DNA from: an uncultured Prevotella sp.
GTDB taxonomy: Bacteria; Bacteroidota; Bacteroidia; Bacteroidales; Bacteroidaceae
Assembly (NCBI GenBank): GCA_934219025.1
Contig: CAKQDG010000012.1
Coordinates: 1-36,356 of the forward strand
Length of the DNA stretch: 36,356 nt
Direction of reading: 5' to 3'
Below the pieces are notes generated by a model. It saw nothing but the letters and a program-made list of their open reading frames with translations, was not told the origin of the DNA and did not search any database. Each line of letters begins with the position of its first letter. Positions within the stretch are counted from its first letter, which is position 1. Both the position numbers and the translations under genes were made by a program. Below are positions 25,940 to 35,635 of this stretch, piece by piece.

Positions 25940-26833
25940 ATGACATTACACATTATCGGCAATGGCTTTGACCTTGCACATGGTATCGCTTCAACATACA
26001 AAGACTTCAAAAATTATGCTTGGAAACATGGCGACCAATACCAAATAGGATTGTTGGAAACTTGTTATCCAGAGATGAATCCTCAACATAAAGAATTGGA
26101 ATTGTGGTGTGATTTGGAAAGAGCGTTGGGCAATCCTGATTTTCAAGCTGCATTTGACGAAGCCACAGAAGATATTGAGTTAGAAGATGGGCATGAAGGA
26201 CGCTATCAAGCACAAATGGAAGATGCTCCAGAGTATGCATTGGAAATGATGTTTGCAGCATTCCACAAGGCATTTGATGATTGGGTGAACCACATTGACA
26301 CAGATGTAGAACCATTGAGTAATATTGAAAATTTTGATGAAAATGGGCGGTTCTTGTCGTTCAACTATACCGATACGTTGGAAAAGGTGTATAATATACC
26401 ACGAGAACGCATCAACTATATTCATGGGAGACGAAATTCTAACGACGAAATCATTGTTGGGCATTGCACTATCGTCAATGCAAACAGCCAACTTTCAGAC
26501 GATCCTGCGATATACGAATATCAAGGATATGAGAACATTGCCCAAAAAGTGAATGAACAGAGAAAATCTGTAAATGATATTATAAGGAACAACAGGGATT
26601 ATTGGAACACTCTGAACGGTGTAAATAAAGTAGTGGTGTATGGACATTCTCTATCAGAGGTGGATATGGCATATTTTCATGAAATAGTAACTAATGTTAC
26701 TAATGATTGTGAATGGTATTTCTCGATACATTACAAGGGCTTATGTAGTAAAGTAAGAGCCATGAGCTATGTATGTTCGGTAGCAAAAGAGTTGGGAATA
26801 AACAAACGATATTACCATGCATTTAAAATGTAA
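25940..26833 (+). CDS. AbiH-family abortive infection protein
   Basis: A 297-residue AbiH-type protein. It starts with the hallmark LHIIGNGFDLAHG (3-15) and carries SFNYTDTLEKVY (140-151), INYIHGRRN and a C-terminal VVYGHSLSEVDMAYFHEIV. AbiH members protect bacteria from phages; the mechanism is not established. It begins 13 nt after the NTP_transf_5 gene, so it may share the glycan transcript. It is followed by a 130-nt gap before the Septu-like genes. Length and motifs are complete, so the gene is likely functional. Confidence 0.9.
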   Translation: MTLHIIGNGFDLAHGIASTYKDFKNYAWKHGDQYQIGLLETCYPEMNPQHKELELWCDLERALGNPDFQAAFDEATEDIELEDGHEGRYQAQMEDAPEYALEMMFAAFHKAFDDWVNHIDTDVEPLSNIENFDENGRFLSFNYTDTLEKVYNIPRERINYIHGRRNSNDEIIVGHCTIVNANSQLSDDPAIYEYQGYENIAQKVNEQRKSVNDIIRNNRDYWNTLNGVNKVVVYGHSLSEVDMAYFHEIVTNVTNDCEWYFSIHYKGLCSKVRAMSYVCSVAKELGINKRYYHAFKM

Positions 26834-26963
26834 CTGAGCAACAATACAAGAACAGATATTTTGGGCGAACGGCACCCTCTCCCCTTTTTATTATGAGCTA
26901 CTTTTCGAGGGGATGGAGCTTAGTAGCCCGATTTTAGATTAATACAATTTTATACAATAAACG

Positions 26964-29366
26964 ATGCCAATACCTAAGACTGCATCTGATTTCAAACTAC
27001 TTGCGGTTAGAGTACTGCCAGAAAGTGCGCAATACATACGCAAATGTCTTGTTGAAAATCGTTTCTACTATCTGAATAACGACTTTCGTATTTCAGAAGA
27101 TGGTATGATGATAACAAGACGAAGTAGTAACATTGCTCAGCTTCCTGCAAATTTCTTTTCTTTGTCAGAAAAGCAAAGCAAAGGAGTGAGGATGAATTTC
27201 TCAGCCATCGTTGGCATGAATGGTGATGGCAAGAGTTCATTGGTGGAATTGATTATCAGAATATTGAACAATACTTCTGTCATTCATGAAATCGGAGAAA
27301 AAGGAACTTTTCTTTGGGTTCATGGTGTTGAAGCCGAACTGTATTACCATTTGGATGGATTCTTCTATCGGTTGGTATCAACAGACAATGATGTTCGAAT
27401 ATATAGATACGTGGAAATTGGAAATGTATACAGGCAAGACTGTATAGTGGGAACAGAGGTCGTAAGGAAACTTTTCTTTTATACCATGGTGTCAAACTAT
27501 TCTTTGTATGCCTACAATTCATTAGATATACCCGATGAGTGGGAATCCAAGGGCAACACACACAATAACGAAGAGAATTGTTGGCTCCATCATGTATTCC
27601 ATAAAAATGACGGTTATCAAGCTCCATTGAGTCTCCATCCGTATCGAAGCTATGGTAATATAGACATGAATCGGGAGAAATTCCTGTCGATGCAACGTCT
27701 GTTGTCCTTGATGGTTCATCCTCAGCCTGTAAATGCACACAAGAATCCTTTTCGCTTGTTGAATGATAAAAAGGCGAAGTTCTTGAAACTGGAAGACATT
27801 GGCTATTCCAAATTACAAAATGTCACCATCATTGACTTTTTCTTGCGTCATAGAGATACGAATCTGCTTCAAGAAGACATAGCATACTTGGAAGAGCAAG
27901 ATTCCAAGGACATAGATATGTGGATTTCGAATGCGGTAAACCTGCTGTCGCAGCTATATCAACGTTTTATCAACCATCCGAATAACAACAAATTGTTTTG
28001 TCAGGCTTTAGAATATGCAGAGAAGAACGATTTACTCTCGAAGAACAGTGATGTACATCAGTTGATAAAGGTTCTGAAAAGGACTCGCAAAATTGAAGAA
28101 CTTGTTGATTACGGGAACTTGAACGAAAAGGTTTTAAATGAACTTGAAAAATTTCAATCATTCAACCTTTGTCAAATCCAACGCTTGGAATTGATAGATG
28201 CGGTGTGTGATTGTTGGAAACTAAATGGTATTGAACTGAAGAGTGGAAAGAAGTTGAAATTGGATGTATCACCAGAACTTGTCTTCAAGCCATACAAGGA
28301 AATGACTGATGAAGAAAAGTGCAAGCATTACATCATATACAAGACAATATCCATATTCGAGACTTATTCCACTTTCGGCTATCCATGTTTAGCCTACGAA
28401 ACAGACTCTTTACTTTCTGGCTATATTAAGGGGGAAAAAAGAGGTGGATATGGACGCTATGCAAACAGACTTGGCGAGGCTTTCAATAAATTGCAAGCAG
28501 AATGGAACTATAAATCCCACATTACACTGAAACTCCGTCAAGCATTCAAATATATATCCAATGGAGGAAGTGCCCATATATATTGTGACAAGCAAATATG
28601 CGAGGACGATGATACAGGAAAATTCATCAACTTAGATAGAATATCGGACAAGTATGGCACTTTGTTGCTGGACATGGAAAATCTGCCACCAGCTATCTTC
28701 AAATGGCAGATTTACTTCCAAAGGGACTCTGATTCTTGCTTGATACCGTTTGACACTTTAAGTTCAGGCGAGAAACAGAGATACTTTTCTGTTGGTGCCA
28801 TTGTTTATCACCTTCTGAATATCGATTCCATCGGCAGCAGCAAGATACACTATCAAGCAGTGAATCTCATGCTGGAGGAAATAGAATTGTATTTTCATCC
28901 CGAATGGCAGCGTAGTTTTACTTGCTATTTGATGGAGACGATAGGTCAACTGACATTCAAACAAATACGAAGTATCAATGTGCTCTATGTCACCCACTCG
29001 CCTTATATACTCTCTGATATTCCAAAGACAAACGTACTGTTTCTGAAAAAAGGAGAAGCGGACTATTCCATGCAGGAAAACACATTCGGAGCAAATATTA
29101 ATGGACTTCTTAAAAATGGGTTCTTTTTGCCAAGCCTTCCTATGGGAGAGTTTGCCCATCGGAAAATAAACTATCTGTTTGCTTTGTTGCATTCTGGAGA
29201 TTTCAAGGCAAGCGAATTGGAAAAGATAAGACAAGAGATCATGTTGGTGGGTGAACCTGTCATCAGGCAACAGTTGATGATGCTGTATAACACCTATAAA
29301 CGACTAAGCCAAGAACTTGATGGTAACGCTTTCCGTAAATTTATCAGCAAAAAATTGGAAGAATAA
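26964..29366 (+). CDS. Large AAA/ABC-type ATPase, PtuA-like (first Septu-like pair)
   Basis: An 800-residue ATPase. Walker A GMNGDGKSS is at 84-92, inside SAIVGMNGDGKSSLVELIIR. A long helical insert separates it from the signature LSSGEKQRYFSV (599-610). Walker B is NLMLEEIELYFHPEWQ (E638, E639), with two acidic residues as in OLD-type ATPases, and the switch is VTHSPYILSDIP. The HPxWQ motif is shared with the second ATPase at 30408. Such ATPases partner with HNH nucleases in Septu-type defence, and an HNH gene follows after 11 nt. It is larger than most PtuA proteins (around 500-600), with the insert between residues 100 and 590. Confidence 0.82.
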   Translation: MPIPKTASDFKLLAVRVLPESAQYIRKCLVENRFYYLNNDFRISEDGMMITRRSSNIAQLPANFFSLSEKQSKGVRMNFSAIVGMNGDGKSSLVELIIRILNNTSVIHEIGEKGTFLWVHGVEAELYYHLDGFFYRLVSTDNDVRIYRYVEIGNVYRQDCIVGTEVVRKLFFYTMVSNYSLYAYNSLDIPDEWESKGNTHNNEENCWLHHVFHKNDGYQAPLSLHPYRSYGNIDMNREKFLSMQRLLSLMVHPQPVNAHKNPFRLLNDKKAKFLKLEDIGYSKLQNVTIIDFFLRHRDTNLLQEDIAYLEEQDSKDIDMWISNAVNLLSQLYQRFINHPNNNKLFCQALEYAEKNDLLSKNSDVHQLIKVLKRTRKIEELVDYGNLNEKVLNELEKFQSFNLCQIQRLELIDAVCDCWKLNGIELKSGKKLKLDVSPELVFKPYKEMTDEEKCKHYIIYKTISIFETYSTFGYPCLAYETDSLLSGYIKGEKRGGYGRYANRLGEAFNKLQAEWNYKSHITLKLRQAFKYISNGGSAHIYCDKQICEDDDTGKFINLDRISDKYGTLLLDMENLPPAIFKWQIYFQRDSDSCLIPFDTLSSGEKQRYFSVGAIVYHLLNIDSIGSSKIHYQAVNLMLEEIELYFHPEWQRSFTCYLMETIGQLTFKQIRSINVLYVTHSPYILSDIPKTNVLFLKKGEADYSMQENTFGANINGLLKNGFFLPSLPMGEFAHRKINYLFALLHSGDFKASELEKIRQEIMLVGEPVIRQQLMMLYNTYKRLSQELDGNAFRKFISKKLEE

Positions 29367-29377
29367 TACAGTCAGAT

Positions 29378-30394
29378 ATGATTTATTTAGGGTATAACCG
29401 TGATTTGGATTCAGTTGCACACTTCTGGCGAGACAGACTGTATGCTTTCCTTTTTGAGAAAAGGGAAAGAAGGCATCGACCTATCCTCAAAATAGGAAAG
29501 CATAACCAGTATTATGACACAGTGTTTTCAAAATGGAAGGGGTATGTAAGGAGAGAGGCACATTTGGGACGATTTTCGATTACTGTAGAGAATGAACTTC
29601 TGTGTAAACTTGACGAGTTTAAGAGCGGCTTTGACAACATTATCCTTGCCAAGAAAGACGAGTTGGAAAAGTTGTCGAAAGAGGTGTACGGTGAGGAGGC
29701 TCTGCAAACTCTGTCTGATATATTCGAGACTCTATATAATGGTTTCGTAAAGACCATAGCCAATGAAGTGCTTGAAAGGTTAAAGATAAGAACATGTCCT
29801 TATTGCAATCGAAATTACGCATTTGCCGTGAAATCTTCTAACACAACAACAGGCAAGACATTCACTACGCGTCCCGAATTTGACCATTTCTATAATAAAA
29901 GTCAGCATCCTTTGTTGGCTTTGTCGTTTTACAACCTTGTACCTTCATGCTCAACATGCAATCATGGCAAGGCAACAGATGATATTGGTGTCAATCCTTA
30001 TTTCGATGGCTTCCAGTCGAAATTTTGCATTTTCGATAAGATAAAGAAAGTACAATTGAACATCAATGAGATAAAGCGAACTAAAACTGAGAACGATTTT
30101 TCAGTTGGACTAATCCGCCCATCCTTAAACGAACAACAAAATATTGATGGATTGGGAATTGATGTGTTGTATGACAAGCACAAGGACTATGTGATGGATC
30201 TCATCGAAAAGTCTACAAGTTATGGCTCTTTGGAACAGAACCAAGCTTTGTCGGATGGTTTTCAAGGTATATTCCGAACTCCACAGGAGGTTTTTGATTT
30301 TGTATGGGGGAAATATCTGAACGAAGAGGATTTGGAAAATCGTCCTTTATCCAAATTGACAAAAGACATACTGGAACAATTAGGAATCATATAA
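29378..30394 (+). CDS. HNH nuclease, PtuB-like (first pair)
   Basis: A 338-residue protein with a zinc-ribbon-framed HNH core: C140-x2-C143 in CPYCNRNYAF, FDHFYNKSQHP with D169-H170, NLVPSCSTCNHGKA with C191-x2-C194, then GVNPYFDGF. The VNPYFD tail recurs in the second HNH protein (31846). An N-terminal helical region of 130 residues precedes the core. HNH cores cut DNA with a metal ion. With the preceding ATPase it makes a PtuA-PtuB style pair. Gene order and 11-nt spacing support a complex of both products. Confidence 0.85.
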   Translation: MIYLGYNRDLDSVAHFWRDRLYAFLFEKRERRHRPILKIGKHNQYYDTVFSKWKGYVRREAHLGRFSITVENELLCKLDEFKSGFDNIILAKKDELEKLSKEVYGEEALQTLSDIFETLYNGFVKTIANEVLERLKIRTCPYCNRNYAFAVKSSNTTTGKTFTTRPEFDHFYNKSQHPLLALSFYNLVPSCSTCNHGKATDDIGVNPYFDGFQSKFCIFDKIKKVQLNINEIKRTKTENDFSVGLIRPSLNEQQNIDGLGIDVLYDKHKDYVMDLIEKSTSYGSLEQNQALSDGFQGIFRTPQEVFDFVWGKYLNEEDLENRPLSKLTKDILEQLGII

Positions 30395-30407
30395 ACGTAA
30401 AAACAAT

Positions 30408-31838
30408 ATGGCATTCAAAATATTAAGTGCAACATTTTTGCAAGACGGCAAACATTCTTTTACTTTGGATTTTTCTCGGTTAGAAAGAAATTCACAAAAT
30501 AGCCAGTTTACGCTATTGATAGGGAAAAACGGAGTGGGCAAAAGTCTTATATTGGAGGCTATCGTTGATTTTCTCTTTTATGTTTGGGTAAGCAATACCA
30601 TGTACTCGATGTTGAGACGTTCTAAATACATCTTTTGCACCACACTTGTTTACTACATGAACGGAGCAACATGTAAATTAGAATGGAAAGATGGATGCCT
30701 ACATTCTTATATAGATGGAGAGGAGTGCTCGTTCTCATTTGAAATGTTGCCAAGGATTGTAGCTACAAGTTTTAGTCTTTGTGATAAGTTTAAGGTTCCG
30801 CGAAGTAATGAAAGAGAGCAGTTTCATTTTTATAAGTATATAGGGGCAAAAGTCAATGGAAATATGATTTCTCCCACCTCCATTTTGTTTACTCTTCTCA
30901 GCAATATTGCAGCGGCCTCGCAAGAACAACTTATTCGAATCAATAATGCCATCAATGCCATTGGGTATGAATTGTACATCTCATTTCGATTTAAATTACA
31001 GGCTGTAAATGATAAATTCACCTTTAATGAAGCATTGAATGACTTCGAAATGAAAGCTAAGGAAACTACCTATGCAGGCAGGAAATTCCGACAACTGAAT
31101 TTTGATGAGAAACAAGTACTTTTTGATTTTTATGAGAAGATAAAGGAAAACAAGGATACCATAAGTGTAAATATCGATCTTACTGATGGAAAAGACTTAG
31201 AAACGAAGAAACATGATGTTTATGCTCTCTATAAATTCAGACAAATGGGCATCATCAATCTGAGTCAAATATCATTTCGCAAGGTTTCCAAAGATTTCGT
31301 TTCTTGTATTGACATGAGTTCTGGTGAGTTCAATATGCTGGCAACCATCATTAGCGTAGCTTCTGTGGCAGAGCAAAATGTTTTGGTTTTAATGGACGAA
31401 CCTGAGATAAGCCAACATCCATCTTGGCAAATGTCGATTATTGACTACTTGGACAAATGTCTTAAAGGACAATCTTGTCATCTGTTGATAGCAACACATA
31501 GTAATTTTTTGGTATCAGACTTACCTCTGAAACGTTCCGAAGTGTTGCATCTATATAAAGATGAAAGCAATCTGATAGAATCGAAAAGAATAGAAAGTAA
31601 TACTTATGGGTGGTCGGCAGAAGAAGTGTTGTTAAAGGTGTTTGATGTGCCGACAACACGCAATCGGTATTTGGCTGCTATTGTTGGAGAACTGATGAAT
31701 GGAATATCTAATGACACCATCAAATTCGAAGAGGTGCAGAAAAGAGTTTGCTTTTTAAAAGAAATCGTAGGCAATCTGAATGACATTGATCCTATGAAGA
31801 AAATCATAGAGACTATTATTGAGACGTTTGAGGAATGA
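30408..31838 (+). CDS. AAA/ABC-type ATPase, PtuA-like (second pair)
   Basis: A 476-residue ATPase. Walker A GKNGVGKSLILE starts at 39 (K45). The signature is DMSSGEFNML (302-311), Walker B VLVLMDEPEISQHPSWQ (D330, E331), and the switch ATHSNFLVSDLP. It is shorter than the first ATPase but shares HPxWQ and the overall order. It follows the first HNH gene by 13 nt and precedes the second HNH gene by 7 nt. A second PtuA-like subunit directly after a first one is unusual. It may form its own complex or a mixed one. Confidence 0.82.
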   Translation: MAFKILSATFLQDGKHSFTLDFSRLERNSQNSQFTLLIGKNGVGKSLILEAIVDFLFYVWVSNTMYSMLRRSKYIFCTTLVYYMNGATCKLEWKDGCLHSYIDGEECSFSFEMLPRIVATSFSLCDKFKVPRSNEREQFHFYKYIGAKVNGNMISPTSILFTLLSNIAAASQEQLIRINNAINAIGYELYISFRFKLQAVNDKFTFNEALNDFEMKAKETTYAGRKFRQLNFDEKQVLFDFYEKIKENKDTISVNIDLTDGKDLETKKHDVYALYKFRQMGIINLSQISFRKVSKDFVSCIDMSSGEFNMLATIISVASVAEQNVLVLMDEPEISQHPSWQMSIIDYLDKCLKGQSCHLLIATHSNFLVSDLPLKRSEVLHLYKDESNLIESKRIESNTYGWSAEEVLLKVFDVPTTRNRYLAAIVGELMNGISNDTIKFEEVQKRVCFLKEIVGNLNDIDPMKKIIETIIETFEE

Positions 31839-31845
31839 TTCTGTT

Positions 31846-32532
31846 ATGAATTCAAGAGAAGATTTTATAATAGACAAAGCATATTCTTTGTTGCCGGAAG
31901 ATAAGCAAACAATAGCTAAAGTTATTGGGAAAGGGCATCTTTCTACAAATTCGTGGAGCGACAAAGAACTTGACACGTTTAAGGAAAACATACGCGACTA
32001 TCTTCGTGAGAAGCAAAATGGATATTGTGCTTTTTGCAGAATGAAGATGCATGAAGAGAATGCAACGGCAGAATTAGAACATATAGTAAACAAGGGCAGC
32101 CGATTGGACTGGATGTTCTTCCCTCAAAACTTGATACTTTCCTGTAAGTTGTGTAATACATCAAAAAGCACGAATAAATCATTAAAGGACATGTCCGTCT
32201 CTGATTATCCAAAAGATGGTGGTAGCTTTCTTTTTGTCAACCCTTATTTCGATAGATATAGTGAACACATAGAGATAAAGAACGGCATATTGTATCATGG
32301 CATAACTCCAAAGGGGATATATACAGTGGACAAGTGCCATTTGAATAGGATGAATCTTACTATTGCACGTGCTGAAAATGTTATTGAGAATAGCAAGAAT
32401 GGCTTTATTGGTGTGTTTATGATGATAAACAATCCAGCGTATGCCAAGGTTGTTGAGGATAAAGATAAAATTATTAAGAGATTGCATTTAAAGGAAAGAA
32501 TGCAACAATATAAAGCAAAACACAAACAATGA
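31846..32532 (+). CDS. HNH nuclease, PtuB/retron-HNH-like (second pair)
   Basis: A 228-residue HNH protein. The core is GYCAFCRMKM with C61-x2-C64, ELEHIVNKGS with E78-H79, N95 in FFPQNLILSC, and C100-x2-C103-N104. VNPYFDRY follows, shared with the first HNH protein. This layout matches the HNH proteins found with PtuA in Septu and some retrons; no reverse transcriptase is present here. The ATG at 31846 is preferred over a TTG at 31819, which would overlap the ATPase gene by 20 nt. Its TGA overlaps the ATG of the next gene. Confidence 0.85.
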   Translation: MNSREDFIIDKAYSLLPEDKQTIAKVIGKGHLSTNSWSDKELDTFKENIRDYLREKQNGYCAFCRMKMHEENATAELEHIVNKGSRLDWMFFPQNLILSCKLCNTSKSTNKSLKDMSVSDYPKDGGSFLFVNPYFDRYSEHIEIKNGILYHGITPKGIYTVDKCHLNRMNLTIARAENVIENSKNGFIGVFMMINNPAYAKVVEDKDKIIKRLHLKERMQQYKAKHKQ

Positions 32533-33239
32533 AAAATAATAAGAGTCAATTAGATACTTTTCTCCTTAAACGCATAGAAGAGAATAGAGAACAGTTAAAC
32601 CACAACTTGGATTCCACATTACAAGTGGAACAAGCTTGTCTTGAAGAAATTGTAAAGAGTATCACTCATTGCAAGGACAATATCGCTAACTGCAATAAAA
32701 TTTTGGATAAAGCGAGTTTGACTACAATACCAGCGTGGATAGCCAAGAAAGAGGCATTCATGGATAACTTGACGATTTGGAACACCTTAGGGCATATCCA
32801 GATGGCAAGCATCGAGATGAAACAATATACGAAGCGACTTTCGGCTGAGAATGATGATTGGGAACTACAAGATGCGATAAAAGCAGCATATACAGCCATT
32901 TATGAGACTTCTGAGAAGTTGATTAAAAATATAGGGAAGATAATGAAGTTTATCAACGGTAATTTCCCAAGCTATGATTACTCCGCTTTGAAGGACGCCA
33001 AGAAGAATCTTGCAAAATTTAGGGAAGACAATGCTGGAGAACTTAAATATGTGAGAAACAACGTCGCTGCTCATCGTGATAATGATATTTGCAACCAACT
33101 TGACACTTTGGGCAGATTACATCTGTCTGATGCCGTTAAGTTGGTGGTTGAATATGGGAATATCATCAACGAATTGGGGGCTGTCGTTAGCCCGATTAAA
33201 GATTTAGGAATAAGAAAGTTGAATATGGTATATAGTTGA
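32529..33239 (+). CDS. Helical protein with HEPN-like Arg/His motif
   Basis: A 236-residue, nearly all-helical protein without membrane segments. Near its C-terminal third it reads ELKYVRNNVAAHRDND, with R176-x5-H182. This is the spacing and context of the R-x4-6-H motif of HEPN ribonucleases and of related nucleic-acid-binding HEPN domains. The N-terminal half looks like coiled-coil. Its ATG overlaps the second HNH gene's stop (ATGA), so it is translated together with the Septu-like genes. It may be an RNase effector or a regulator of the ATPase/HNH machinery. The motif alone cannot prove activity; the identity is tentative. Confidence 0.6.
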   Translation: MKNNKSQLDTFLLKRIEENREQLNHNLDSTLQVEQACLEEIVKSITHCKDNIANCNKILDKASLTTIPAWIAKKEAFMDNLTIWNTLGHIQMASIEMKQYTKRLSAENDDWELQDAIKAAYTAIYETSEKLIKNIGKIMKFINGNFPSYDYSALKDAKKNLAKFREDNAGELKYVRNNVAAHRDNDICNQLDTLGRLHLSDAVKLVVEYGNIINELGAVVSPIKDLGIRKLNMVYS

Positions 33240-33255
33240 TAGAAGATTAAACAAT

Positions 33256-34068
33256 ATGGAACCAAACAACATTCAACATAAATCATTCCTTTGGCACTTC
33301 ACCATCGAGCCATTCTCATGGCACACGTTCTACGGTGAGCAATGCCCATCCTTTGTTACCGAAGATAACAAAGAAGCATGGAAACGGTATCTGACGAAAC
33401 TCATCAAGAAACATCTGAAGCCTGAGACGATGGACACTTCCGAGTTTCAGGAGATAGAAACGAAGATAAGGGAAGAGGAACTGCTGTGCATACAATGGGA
33501 TGAGAAGAGAAAACGGTCTATGGAGAGGCAACGCTATTGGGCAAAGATGGAGCGACCGAGAATCAACTATATTCCGAAAGGGCTAACGGTGGATTATGAA
33601 GAGGAGTATTCCAAGTACCTGATGCAGGAAGTGTCATTCGTGCCAAGGGACAATGATGACTTCATGGCTCTACTTCGATTATTGGAGCGTTGGCACAAAA
33701 AATCCATTCCACAGATATTGGAGAAGAACAGACCCGATGCGGCTTATGCCATAGCCATCAGTTTGTGCAAACATACACCACTGCTCATCAACCGAGATGA
33801 TATACAAGAACTGGTTGGAGAATACAAGCGACGCATCGGAAAACTGATATTCGACTGCTACAAAGCCTTGGTGGAGACTGTCAAGGCATGGAACAATGAG
33901 GAGAAACGACAAGAGGCTTGTCGATTTATCGCAGAGAATGCAGGACAATACCAACATTATCGAGGAATGCAGAAGAGGCTGATGGACTTGATTCCAGAGA
34001 ATCCTTTTGAGGGTGAACCAGTGGTGGTGACTCGCGAACCGAATGACTATGAAAAACCATTCATGTAA
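33256..34068 (+). CDS. Unrecognised protein, helicase-linked module
   Basis: A 270-residue, soluble, highly charged protein of no family I recognise. It begins with a Trp-rich stretch (FLWHFTIEPFSWHTFYGEQC), continues through Arg/Lys/Glu helices and ends PFEGEPVVVTREPNDYEKPF. It has no signal peptide or membrane segment. It begins 16 nt after the HEPN-like gene and precedes a second unrecognised gene (34100) and a DEAD/DEAH helicase (35635). The base composition is somewhat richer in G+C than the Septu-like genes, hinting at a separate origin. It may be an accessory subunit of the helicase. Confidence 0.6.
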   Translation: MEPNNIQHKSFLWHFTIEPFSWHTFYGEQCPSFVTEDNKEAWKRYLTKLIKKHLKPETMDTSEFQEIETKIREEELLCIQWDEKRKRSMERQRYWAKMERPRINYIPKGLTVDYEEEYSKYLMQEVSFVPRDNDDFMALLRLLERWHKKSIPQILEKNRPDAAYAIAISLCKHTPLLINRDDIQELVGEYKRRIGKLIFDCYKALVETVKAWNNEEKRQEACRFIAENAGQYQHYRGMQKRLMDLIPENPFEGEPVVVTREPNDYEKPFM

Positions 34069-34099
34069 TTTATCAACCACACAAACTTTACTAACGTAT

Positions 34100-35635
34100 A
34101 TGAAACAGAACATAATGAGAGAAGCCCCTATACTTTTACCAGTATTTACAACGAGTGTGCCTTTGGATTTTCCATCTGAAGGAACGTTTGCGTTCAACAA
34201 GAAGACCAAAAAGCAGTTGGAAGTGACGGTGAGAATCAACGAGCAACAGTACTTCAACATGAACTTCCTGAACCATGGTGGCTATATCATGGCGTGCTGC
34301 CGCTGGGCGCATGTACTGGACTTCACGGAGAATGGGCTTGACCACATACAGATGATAATCAAGCGTCATTTCCAAAAGAAATATCCTGTCATCAGCAGTT
34401 TGTATGGTCAGCATACCGATACAGCTGAGGACATCCATATCTCCACCATCGGCTTTGAGGGAAATCCGAAGGAGTGGTATATCTCTATGCGTATCTATGG
34501 CGAGAGATTCGATGACTTGATGCATGGCAATCCACTGATAAATGTAACGTTTGCCTCTGCCGTGGGTAATCTGTGCATGGCGAGCGTGGATGTATTCAAG
34601 GAAATCATGAAGAGCGATGCCAAGCAGCCGAAAGTGCTGTTGAAGGAATTGACTGGCATTGACAAGATAGACAAGAACTTTGACTTCGGCAATTATCTGG
34701 ATGCAAGGAATCCTGATACAGGTGAGATTATATCAACTGCGAGGGAGGACGGTAAGACTTCGGGAGTTGAACTGCCTGAGGAGATTGAAATACCTCAAAA
34801 CTTGGACAAGTATCCTACAAATACTTACTTTTCGTACTTTATGAAATCTCTGAATGATATGGAGTTCGTAATATTTTGCAATGCCTTGTATTTTGAAATC
34901 AAAGGTAAGATGGTTGATTTGAAAAAGTGCAGTTTCTTTTCTGATGATGATTTGGATGATATGGAGAAGAACGTTGCATCCCTGGGTGACAAGGTGATAA
35001 ATGGAGAAGATGCCAGTACTGAAAGATTATTGATAACATCGACCCTATTTTTGATATTCTCTAAGATGCATACCCCATTGATAGAAGAAAAATTTCATGT
35101 CAAGGAGTCGGCAGAAGGTAAGCTTGCATTGGAACTGGATGGATATTTCAAGAAGTTGATATGGAGAAAGTGGAATACCTCCTATTTGGAAGAACGAATG
35201 AGGCAAGAAAATGAGACGATGGCACAAGTGGAGGCAGACAAAGCCATTGTGAAGCAAAAGAGTGATGAATGGAAGAGTATAATGGAAGAAATGTCCTTCA
35301 ATGCTTTCTTGGTGTTCCATAGCAAAATGAACGAACTGATGAAAACAAAGAAAGCCACCTTGATAAAATATGCTTTCTTAGATTCAAAGATGTTGGATGA
35401 CCATAAGCACTATTGGGCTGGTACCTACTATTGGCACAATAAGAAATACGATGAACGGCAGTATGTATTATTCAGAAAGAATACGGAAATCATCGTTACC
35501 GTATTCTACGAGGGTATTCTGCGTGGAACATTGTATGGCAATGATGCCAGAACAAAATATGCCTTGAAGATAAAAGGTATCATCGTGGAATTGATGAATA
35601 CTGACTGGAGTGCAGTCAATGACAATGTTAGGTAA
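34100..35635 (+). CDS. Unrecognised protein, helicase-linked module
   Basis: A 511-residue soluble protein of unknown family. The ATG at 34100 is chosen, 31 nt after the previous stop; ATGs at 34043 and 34049 would overlap the previous gene. The N-terminus PILLPVFTTSVPLDFPSEGT is beta-rich. The middle contains acidic stretches, and the C-terminal third has a long coiled-coil-like helix (LEERMRQENETMAQVEADKA). Near the end, YWAGTYYWHNKKYDERQY is aromatic-rich. Its TAA overlaps the helicase ATG (TAATG at 35633-35637), so the products probably work together. Confidence 0.62.
   Translation: MKQNIMREAPILLPVFTTSVPLDFPSEGTFAFNKKTKKQLEVTVRINEQQYFNMNFLNHGGYIMACCRWAHVLDFTENGLDHIQMIIKRHFQKKYPVISSLYGQHTDTAEDIHISTIGFEGNPKEWYISMRIYGERFDDLMHGNPLINVTFASAVGNLCMASVDVFKEIMKSDAKQPKVLLKELTGIDKIDKNFDFGNYLDARNPDTGEIISTAREDGKTSGVELPEEIEIPQNLDKYPTNTYFSYFMKSLNDMEFVIFCNALYFEIKGKMVDLKKCSFFSDDDLDDMEKNVASLGDKVINGEDASTERLLITSTLFLIFSKMHTPLIEEKFHVKESAEGKLALELDGYFKKLIWRKWNTSYLEERMRQENETMAQVEADKAIVKQKSDEWKSIMEEMSFNAFLVFHSKMNELMKTKKATLIKYAFLDSKMLDDHKHYWAGTYYWHNKKYDERQYVLFRKNTEIIVTVFYEGILRGTLYGNDARTKYALKIKGIIVELMNTDWSAVNDNVR

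Noticed and set aside
26834..26963. Possible terminator: tcccc...gggga pairing around 26878-26917
   Set aside because: The stem is only about 5 bp with a long loop, and no T-run follows the second arm; too weak to report as a terminator.
28863..28910. Glu instead of Asp in Walker B of the first ATPase (LMLEEIE)
   Set aside because: Glu-Glu at this place is common in OLD-type ATPases, so it is not evidence of a dead enzyme.
30408..32532. Retron of the Ec78 type
   Set aside because: The ATPase+HNH pair fits, but no reverse transcriptase gene or msr/msd-like inverted repeats are present in the window.
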